Assembly (NCBI RefSeq): GCF_024199005.1
Contig: NZ_JANATA010000016.1
Coordinates: 1 to 64,000 of the forward strand
Source of the DNA: Opacimonas viscosa
GTDB lineage: Bacteria; Pseudomonadota; Gammaproteobacteria; Enterobacterales; Alteromonadaceae
DNA: 64,000 bases
Direction: 5' to 3'
A program made the position numbers and the translations under genes. This document shows positions 58,194 to 64,000 of this stretch, one piece after another (within the stretch, counting starts at the first letter, position 1; every line of letters begins with the position of its first letter). The notes below the pieces were generated by a model that saw only the letters and a program-made list of their open reading frames with translations, was not told where the DNA came from and ran no database searches.

Positions 58194-58790
58194 CTACATT
58201 AATAGTTCTGGTAGTTTTCCATTCATGGCTTGTAGTGAGTCGATATCAAAGACCAATACAACATGTCCTTCAATGCTGGCACTTTGCACCGCAAAGTTTA
58301 CCTCACATAAAAAAGACACATCATTCCCTTGAAATAGTTCGTTTTTAATAAATTGTGTGACGTGTAAATCAGAAAACTCGGGGAGTTGATAATCCAAGTG
58401 CTCACTAAGCGAATTACTAAAAGACGCTAATACAGAATTTAGAATAATATTCCCGACTTCAGTTAATGTGCCTGCTTTAAGGGAGTTGTAATCTTCTTCC
58501 TCAAACCCTTCTGATAATATATTGGTGAGTTTCTTCCCACTTTCAATGGGAAACAATAAGTTCGCTACCCCGGTCATACCACCATTGAAATTCATCTGGA
58601 CTAGTGAGATGTCCTCGCCTATGTCGTTTTGTAAGCGTTCTTCTAATTCCTCAGGCGTTAAGATCACAAGTAAAGGGGCTTGTAAGGTAACATGTGATTC
58701 GACCATTTCATTAAGGACGGAGGCAGCATCGCCTACGCCAATATTCGTCAATTCGGTAATGACGTCTTTCAGGTCTTCATTAATTTCCAT
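58194..58790 (-). CDS. CheC-like phosphatase
   Basis: CheC/CheX/FliY-family proteins dephosphorylate CheY-type regulators. The 198-residue protein has the active-site pattern D-x3-E-x2-N-x22-P exactly once (DVITELTN, then 22 residues to Pro) and a second ExxN-x22-P (EVGN to Pro) whose first residue is not Asp/Ser. It lies three bases behind the response regulator gene and abuts the hybrid kinase. It probably dephosphorylates one of these two. No che or fli genes are adjacent. Confidence 0.9.
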   Translation of the reverse strand: MEINEDLKDVITELTNIGVGDAASVLNEMVESHVTLQAPLLVILTPEELEERLQNDIGEDISLVQMNFNGGMTGVANLLFPIESGKKLTNILSEGFEEEDYNSLKAGTLTEVGNIILNSVLASFSNSLSEHLDYQLPEFSDLHVTQFIKNELFQGNDVSFLCEVNFAVQSASIEGHVVLVFDIDSLQAMNGKLPELLM

Positions 58791-58793
58791 AGG

Positions 58794-59150
58794 CTAGTTT
58801 AATACCTTACTTAAGGCCATCTCAATCTTGTCGAGCTTAGCAGGCTTGTTGATCATCGCTTTGGCACCAAGTTCAATCGACATATCGTAAGACGATTCTT
58901 GTTTGTCTGCGGAAAGGACAATCACAGGCGCGGCTTCATCTTTCCATGCATATGCCTCTAAAAATTGATGACCATTAACATCTGGCATCAACAAATCACA
59001 AAAAATGCAGTCGACTTTGAGTGTTTGAAGTTGATTGAGAGCGTCTTGACCGTTTTCAGCTTGGATAGTGTCGTGCCCAAGACTTTCAATAATTTTGCAA
59101 ATGCTTCGACGCTGAAATCCAGAATCATCTATTACTAGAATTTTTGCCAT
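58794..59150 (-). CDS. Single-domain response regulator
   Basis: A 118-residue CheY-like receiver with Asp52 (FCDLLMPDVNG), acidic pair IDD at 7-9, a conserved Ser in VLSADKQ and Lys near 103 (INKPAKL). It has no output domain. First gene of the unit regulator, CheC-like phosphatase, hybrid kinase. Confidence 0.93.
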   Translation of the reverse strand: MAKILVIDDSGFQRRSICKIIESLGHDTIQAENGQDALNQLQTLKVDCIFCDLLMPDVNGHQFLEAYAWKDEAAPVIVLSADKQESSYDMSIELGAKAMINKPAKLDKIEMALSKVLN

Positions 59151-59274
59151 ATATGTGATTTCTTCTTAATGATTAGAGCAAAGACTGTTTCTGATATATA
59201 TCGGAGGAGCTGTCATTCACTTCGTGTCAACTGCAGGGATGTTTTGAAGTATAGAAGACAATACGTAAAATACC

Positions 59275-59309
59275 AAAAAACCCAATCAAAATTGTAGTGA
59301 TTGGGTTTT
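59275..59309 (-). terminator. Terminator of the TonB-dependent receptor gene (minus strand)
   Basis: On the minus strand AAAACCCAATCA pairs with TGATTGGGT-like sequence (plus-strand arms ACCCAATCA and TGATTGGGT) and is followed by six T. It lies 27 bases after the receptor stop. Confidence 0.8.
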
Positions 59310-59335
59310 GCATAATGGTACTGTGTTAATTGGAA

Positions 59336-62011
59336 TTAGAAATCGTATTTATACGATAAGCTCAAACCGGTACCAACTTCTCGAGAACGCACCACCACAC
59401 CAGACTGAGTCACTTCTTGGTCTTCACCTAATAAGTTACTCACTTTCAACTTAACGGTGCTGTTGAAATCTGGATAATAGGTATAAACAACATCCAAAGA
59501 ATGGAATGGTTGCTCATATGCATCATCACGACCTACGATACCCGCAGCAAGAATACGCTCACCAAACACGTTATAAACTAATGATGCACTATGTTCGCCG
59601 TTGGCAGAATCATAGTTCAACTGTAAGTTAACGACATATTCAGAGTGACCTGTCATACGACGAGTCGTATTCGTTAAGTTACCTGCACGAGCCGGGTCTA
59701 TCTCAACTTCTGAATCACTCAAAGTGACGTTACCAGATGTAAAGAAGCCTTCAGCAATATGTTCAATCCCATAAAGAAACTCAGCTTCAATACCGGTAAC
59801 TGTTGCAGTATCAGCATTAATAAACTCGGCAGAATAATCTTCGTCACCAATCACTAACTTAGACTCAATTGGCGCAGTGATATCTTTGTAGAACGCTGCC
59901 ACTGAGAAGTTATTGCCAGCTGAACCATAATATTCATAACGCAAGTCGTAGTTGGTAATCGGACTTGAAGTTAGATTACTATTACCGAACGTTTGAATAT
60001 CCGTTAGCGGATCAAAGTAGAATACAGGAACTATTTCACGCAAATCCGGACGTACAACTGTTTCACCATAGCTAGCACGTATCTGATAGTCACTACCACC
60101 AAGATAGGTAAACGCTAACGAAGGATACATATCATCTTCATTAATAATACCGCTTTCAATACGGTCTGTACCATAGATGATATCTAAGTCTTCTTGTGTA
60201 AACACAAGGCTAGAGGTACCAATAGCGACTTGCTGGAAATTCTCCCAACGCAAACCACCGCTCAAACGATACTTGTTAGCATAGAACACATCAATCATAC
60301 CGTATCCGGCATCGATTTGTTGTGCCGCTAAGTAGTCATCCGCATTCGGTGCCAGAGGCTCGTTAAAGTTAACAAAGACATTGTTACTATCGATGAAGCT
60401 TTGCGTTAAATAATCTGCATCTGACAATGTATCAGTGCCAGAAGCATTAATAGTGATGGCAGAACCCGAAGCGTTGTCTACGCTAAAACCAGAAGTTGTG
60501 TAGTTACGAGCACGGTCAGTAAAGTCATACCCACCTTTAATTTCAACTTCATAATCGCCTTTGTAGAACACATAAGATGCATTTGCACCATATGAATCAA
60601 CATAGTCTTCCATTTCAGTGAAATCAATTAAGGCACGGTTATCATCACCCGTAATAACAGTTGATGCTACAGTACCATTCTCGTAGCGGTCTCTGAAAGA
60701 AAACTTCGCAGAGCCTGGAATGTCCGTAGTCGCCTCTGAACGAGTATACTGCCAATCAACCCCCAAGTTATCTAACTGAGGAAATGTATGTTGGCCAACA
60801 AACTGGTGTACCAGTAATTCACGCTCTTCATATAAAAACTCATGAAAGCGATTTGCTTGACCATCAGTAGCTATGGAAAATATTGAGGAGCCTGCTGGTG
60901 ATTGTTGCGTTGCCACTTCGATCTCATCATCAGAGTCTTGTAACAGTATATTAGTATAAGAAACAGAATGAGTATCGTACTTATAACCAATATTTAAATA
61001 GCTGTTCAAACGCTCATTATGGACCGTGGTCACAGAATCTTTGACAGTATTAAAACAAGAGTTACTGACTTCCTCTGGTGTGTTTAGCGTGGTTGAACAA
61101 TCTGGATTAAACTCCTGCGTGATAACTGCAGTGCGTTTTTCTGATGTTTTTGCTGACTGATCGTAGGCAACTGAATATAACGCACCTAACGTTCCATCCA
61201 TAAAGTCGAAAGAATTTCCGATGTTAAACTTGGCACCAAAATTTGGTGAAGCAGAATCTTCAGTAATGCCAAAATCACGTGGAAGTTCAGACAATAATGC
61301 TTGGTTTAATGTAATTGCTTGGCTTGCAACAGAACCATTTGCAGGATCAAAAGTATTTAATCTGGCAATGTTTTCAATCGAAAAATCGCCGCGATAGTTA
61401 CCAATTGCAGCTGCTAGATTACTGCCAATTCCAGATGTATTAGTATTGTAGTCAAAAACATCTGAAGTGGCTGTATCCATACCCGCAGAGACTTCAACAC
61501 CTACCACAAACTCAGATGGGACTGATTTAGTACGAATATCAATACTGCCACCACCGAATGCCGCAGGCATATTGGGTGAGAAAGCTTTCTGTACTGACAT
61601 GCTCTCAATGATTGTCGCAGGGAAGATATCAAGTGGTACAACATTACGGCTAAGATCCGGACTTGGAATATTTGCACCGTTTAATCGAGCACTTGAGTAA
61701 CGCTGACCGAGACCACGTACGTAAATGAACTTACCATCTACTAATGTCAAACCTGTCACGCGTCGTAAAGCAGAAGCTGCGTCACTGTCACCAGTTCGCG
61801 ATATCTGTTCTGCACCTAAGATATCAGCAACAAACGCTTGGTTTTTACGTTCTTCAATAACAGCCATAGCACTGCCTTGTAAACGAGAACCTGTTGCGAC
61901 TACTTCTTCAATGACTTGGTCATCTTCTTGGGCAAAAGTAGGTGCTGATGTTCCTAGTATACCGGCAACAACTGCCAGTGATAATTTATGGAGTTTATGC
62001 TGTGATTTCAT
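59336..62011 (-). CDS. TonB-dependent outer-membrane receptor
   Basis: An 891-residue receptor with a signal peptide (to about 27), a TonB box-like IEEVVATGSR, a plug domain (YVRGLGQRYSSARLNGANIPSPD; ATIIESMSVQKAFSPNMPAAFGGGSIDIRTK) and a 22-strand-type barrel ending in LSYKYDF. The wording matches receptors found beside lipoproteins in Alteromonadales and Caulobacterales. It lies behind the phosphate-regulated lipoprotein gene, but a terminator separates them, so its expression is probably lower. The TonB operon at 48-53 kb may energise it. Substrate unknown; a phosphorus compound is inferred from the Pho box. Confidence 0.92.
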   Translation of the reverse strand: MKSQHKLHKLSLAVVAGILGTSAPTFAQEDDQVIEEVVATGSRLQGSAMAVIEERKNQAFVADILGAEQISRTGDSDAASALRRVTGLTLVDGKFIYVRGLGQRYSSARLNGANIPSPDLSRNVVPLDIFPATIIESMSVQKAFSPNMPAAFGGGSIDIRTKSVPSEFVVGVEVSAGMDTATSDVFDYNTNTSGIGSNLAAAIGNYRGDFSIENIARLNTFDPANGSVASQAITLNQALLSELPRDFGITEDSASPNFGAKFNIGNSFDFMDGTLGALYSVAYDQSAKTSEKRTAVITQEFNPDCSTTLNTPEEVSNSCFNTVKDSVTTVHNERLNSYLNIGYKYDTHSVSYTNILLQDSDDEIEVATQQSPAGSSIFSIATDGQANRFHEFLYEERELLVHQFVGQHTFPQLDNLGVDWQYTRSEATTDIPGSAKFSFRDRYENGTVASTVITGDDNRALIDFTEMEDYVDSYGANASYVFYKGDYEVEIKGGYDFTDRARNYTTSGFSVDNASGSAITINASGTDTLSDADYLTQSFIDSNNVFVNFNEPLAPNADDYLAAQQIDAGYGMIDVFYANKYRLSGGLRWENFQQVAIGTSSLVFTQEDLDIIYGTDRIESGIINEDDMYPSLAFTYLGGSDYQIRASYGETVVRPDLREIVPVFYFDPLTDIQTFGNSNLTSSPITNYDLRYEYYGSAGNNFSVAAFYKDITAPIESKLVIGDEDYSAEFINADTATVTGIEAEFLYGIEHIAEGFFTSGNVTLSDSEVEIDPARAGNLTNTTRRMTGHSEYVVNLQLNYDSANGEHSASLVYNVFGERILAAGIVGRDDAYEQPFHSLDVVYTYYPDFNSTVKLKVSNLLGEDQEVTQSGVVVRSREVGTGLSLSYKYDF

Positions 62012-62034
62012 AACTATTCCTAAGAAACTTAACT

Positions 62035-62072
62035 AAAAAAAGGCGCATCAATGATGTTTGTCAAGATGCGCC
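62035..62072 (-). terminator. Intercistronic terminator between lipoprotein and receptor genes
   Basis: GGCGCATC and GATGCGCC form a GC-rich eight-bp stem with a 15-base loop, followed on the minus strand by seven T. It ends most transcripts after the lipoprotein; readthrough may supply the receptor, or the receptor has its own weak promoter. Confidence 0.85.
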
Positions 62073-62094
62073 CTGGTCCTTTGGGTATGATTAA

Positions 62095-63738
62095 TTAATC
62101 AGCATTCGCAGCAGTTACCGCTGTATTGACCCAGTTGTACCACGCTGAAGAAGTATCAGTATCTGGTAATGCGCCAATGAACGAAGCCGCTTCAAAGAAA
62201 GGATTAACTGCAGTTAACTCAGCAGCAGTTGCAGGAGTAACAGTGATTGGAGCACCTGTACGAGTGTGGATACCAGCAACTAATACGTCAGAACCTGATG
62301 CAAGAACTTCTGTTGTACCAGAAGAGGCAAACCAATCCGCTTTTGCAGTACCTAATAATGCAGCTGGTACTTCAGACGCATCAGTAGTGAAGGTAGCGTC
62401 ACCGTTGAATACATTGCTACATGCAATAACAGAGTTGTTAAACGTAATGCCATCAACTTTGTTTTGACCGTCAGTACTGAAGTTAAAACATGCAGTGTCG
62501 TCACCGTTAGTGCTCGCTGGGTCTACAACTAATACGTTTAAGTAGTTTGCTTGGAAACCGTCATCAAATTTCATTGCAAGTGAATCATCTTCATCACGTA
62601 CTGATGTTGCATCGGTAGTAATGACGGTCACGTTAGCAATGTCTGGGAAAGAACTTGGCGCAGTTGCAGTGGTAGTACCTTTTTTACCATCTTGTTCGAA
62701 ACCACCGTTACCCATATTCACTACACTGCCATCAGCAAGTGTTACAGTTCCGTGTTGTACGAATAAGAACTGAGCAGCACCTTGCCAACCCGCGTCAAAA
62801 TCGAATGAATCATCTTGAGTATCAGTTACAACAACACGCTTCATGTTAACAGCACCACCGAAAATTTCGATACCGTCATCAAAGCCTTGGTGAATATGGA
62901 TGTAGTCAACAGAAGTACGTGAACCCACTGCGTTAAGGGTAAGAGAGTTCAAGTCATCACCTTCACCACCTGTACGAGGACCAGAACCTGCGTACCAGAT
63001 TTTAACGAAGTTTAATGCGCCAGAATCGTCTGCATTGTCAGTACCACCGTAATAAGAAACGATACCTTCTGAAGGTGCATTACATGTACCTGCATCACGT
63101 TGTGCGTCTTCACACTGATCAGTAATACCCAGACCATTGATGATAATACCACCCCAGTCAGCGTATTGAGGACCATTACCTACTGTATCAAAACGGTCAA
63201 ATGCTTTTGCTGAAGTAAAGGTAATAGGAGCGTCTGCCGTACCAACTGCTTGAATTTTTGCACCACGTGCAATGCGTACAATAGCTTCACCAGAAGAAAA
63301 CGCTAGGGTTGCGCCAGCTTCAACCGTCATTGTTGGACCAACTGCAGGAATAGTAAATGCAGTTGTATCAGAAGGATCTGTTTGACCATCAGCACCAATT
63401 TGTAATGCACCATCAAACTTGTGAACACCACCATTAGGCAGTGCGTTAAAAGTAACGTTTTCAGTGATTTGAACGTTTGCACCAGCAAATGAAGTGTTAT
63501 ACAAACAATCGTCACCAACTTTAAGGCCAGCAATAAGGCCGCTAGAACCTTCGTAGCTGGCGCATTCTACTTCTTCAACCGGTGTTGGAGCAGTCGTCGT
63601 TGTGTTGTTTGAGTTAACTTGACTTGAGTCAGTGCTGTTGTCATTTACTGTAGGGGTAATATTGATGTCACCACCACAACCTGCAAGAACTAAAGCTGCA
63701 GTAATTGTAGTAGCAGAAAAGATGTGTTTAAGTTGCAT
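62095..63738 (-). CDS. Pho-regulated lipoprotein with beta-helix-like repeats
   Basis: A 547-residue lipoprotein: lipobox LAGC (Cys21 counted from the ATG at 63738), a Ser/Thr/Asn-rich linker (about 30-60), and a long right-handed beta-helix-like domain (AQRDAGTCNAPSEGIVSYYGG, FDDGIEIFGGAVNMKRVVVTDTQDDSFDFDAGWQG). Asp/Gly-rich loops could bind calcium. GGAG precedes the ATG; a TTG four codons earlier is a poor alternative. A Pho box and -10 lie 60 bases upstream. Similar secreted proteins accompany TonB receptors in phosphate-starved marine bacteria as I recall; function unknown. Confidence 0.82.
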   Translation of the reverse strand: MQLKHIFSATTITAALVLAGCGGDINITPTVNDNSTDSSQVNSNNTTTTAPTPVEEVECASYEGSSGLIAGLKVGDDCLYNTSFAGANVQITENVTFNALPNGGVHKFDGALQIGADGQTDPSDTTAFTIPAVGPTMTVEAGATLAFSSGEAIVRIARGAKIQAVGTADAPITFTSAKAFDRFDTVGNGPQYADWGGIIINGLGITDQCEDAQRDAGTCNAPSEGIVSYYGGTDNADDSGALNFVKIWYAGSGPRTGGEGDDLNSLTLNAVGSRTSVDYIHIHQGFDDGIEIFGGAVNMKRVVVTDTQDDSFDFDAGWQGAAQFLFVQHGTVTLADGSVVNMGNGGFEQDGKKGTTTATAPSSFPDIANVTVITTDATSVRDEDDSLAMKFDDGFQANYLNVLVVDPASTNGDDTACFNFSTDGQNKVDGITFNNSVIACSNVFNGDATFTTDASEVPAALLGTAKADWFASSGTTEVLASGSDVLVAGIHTRTGAPITVTPATAAELTAVNPFFEAASFIGALPDTDTSSAWYNWVNTAVTAANAD

Positions 63739-63785
63739 GTAATTCTCCAAAAATTTGTATTGAGCAATTTAAAATTCTTGGCAAG

Positions 63786-63817
63786 GTTATAGTTTTAAAA
63801 TGACAAAAATATGACAA
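63786..63817 (-). promoter_or_regulatory. Pho box and -10 element of the lipoprotein gene
   Basis: On the minus strand TTGTCAT-ATTT-TTGTCAT (63817 to 63800) is a two-repeat Pho box with the 7-4-7 spacing; the core TGTCAT is perfect in both halves. TATAAC (63791 to 63786) follows eight bases later as the -10. This is the standard PhoB-activated promoter layout. Confidence 0.8.
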
Positions 63818-63824
63818 GAAAATA

Positions 63825-63853
63825 ATGTCATAAAACTTTCATGCTTTTGTCAC
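63825..63853 (+). promoter_or_regulatory. Second Pho box, three half-sites, plus strand
   Basis: ATGTCAT-AAAA-CTTTCAT-GCTT-TTGTCAC: three half-sites in 11-bp register on the plus strand. The first two together match 16 of 18 bases of CTGTCATAAAACTGTCAT. It faces the possible gene at the right edge; PhoB at this spot could also help the minus-strand promoter. Confidence 0.7.
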
Positions 63854-63943
63854 GAACTTTGGTGGAAGGAATGAGTCGTTGTGACACATAAGATTTGCTA
63901 CACTGACGTTCACATAAATTTAACAATAAAGCGCTCAAACCCC

Positions 63944-64000
63944 ATGAATATTCACTTCATAAAAGCGACAGTATTATGTTTCACAAAATGTTTAATCATC
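63944..64000 (+). CDS. Possible start of a divergent gene (runs off the window)
   Basis: An ATG at 63944 opens a frame that stays open for 19 codons to the edge. It begins MNIHFIKATVLCF, resembling the hydrophobic start of a signal peptide. There is no clear ribosome-binding site. The Pho box at 63825-63853 points towards it. Too short to be sure it is a gene. Confidence 0.25.
   Translation, partial: MNIHFIKATVLCFTKCLII

Overview
The window reads as a chromosomal segment of a marine gammaproteobacterium of the Alteromonadales (Alteromonas/Glaciecola/Paraglaciecola-like). The basis is gene order and family composition: ftsY-ftsE-ftsX-rpoH, yihY/dtd/yiiD, divergent metF/metJ, rpmE/priA-ftsN-hslVU, ubiE-ubiJ-ubiB with tatABC and hemB, and a TtpC-type TonB operon, plus moderate-to-low GC. 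The genus is inference. I saw no rRNA, tRNA, CRISPR array, insertion sequence or prophage.

Layout. 1-4.4 kb: cell division, SRP receptor and heat-shock sigma factor (ftsY 5'-truncated by the window edge, ftsE, ftsX, a small membrane protein, rpoH). 4.5-8.7 kb: yiiD-dtd-pip on the minus strand, a small membrane protein, a DUF2959 lipoprotein and yihY. 8.8-11.8 kb: metF and metJ diverging from a two-site MetJ operator, malic enzyme and rpmE. 12-16.9 kb: priA, ftsN and hslVU, the last behind a recognisable sigma-32 promoter that fits the rpoH gene nearby. 17-19.5 kb: a sucrose phosphorylase and a LacI-type regulator with matching palindromic operators.

19.6-26.7 kb is the most unusual block. 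A PmrA/QseB-like two-component system precedes a periplasmic cupredoxin-like protein, an FTR1-family membrane protein that has lost both REXXE iron-binding motifs, and an outer-membrane-like protein. A second unit follows: TlpA-like thioredoxin, DUF4266 lipoprotein, DUF3570 protein and an ApbE-type flavin transferase. CTTAAG-like half-sites spaced exactly 11 bp precede both units, which suggests one regulon. The DUF3570 protein carries a DGLTGAS motif resembling the ApbE flavinylation sequon, so I propose a covalently flavinylated envelope redox or metal-handling system.

26.7-37 kb: a propeller-amidohydrolase fusion, glutathione reductase, and a light-sensing operon (heme oxygenase, membrane hybrid kinase, bacteriophytochrome with HWE kinase and receiver). 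37-48 kb: oligopeptidase A, a 3-methyladenine glycosylase-like protein, ubiquinone genes, a fructokinase-like PfkB protein (it could use the fructose released by the sucrose phosphorylase), a putative outer-membrane protein, tatABC and hemB. 48-53 kb: a six-gene TonB energy-transduction operon. 53.7-56.6 kb: a long, divergent AcnB-type aconitase. 56.6-59.2 kb: a response regulator, a CheC-like phosphatase and a hybrid kinase. 59.3-63.8 kb: a TonB-dependent receptor and an abundant-type lipoprotein downstream of a well-formed Pho box, with a terminator between the two genes. The right edge may hold the first codons of a divergent gene behind its own Pho box.
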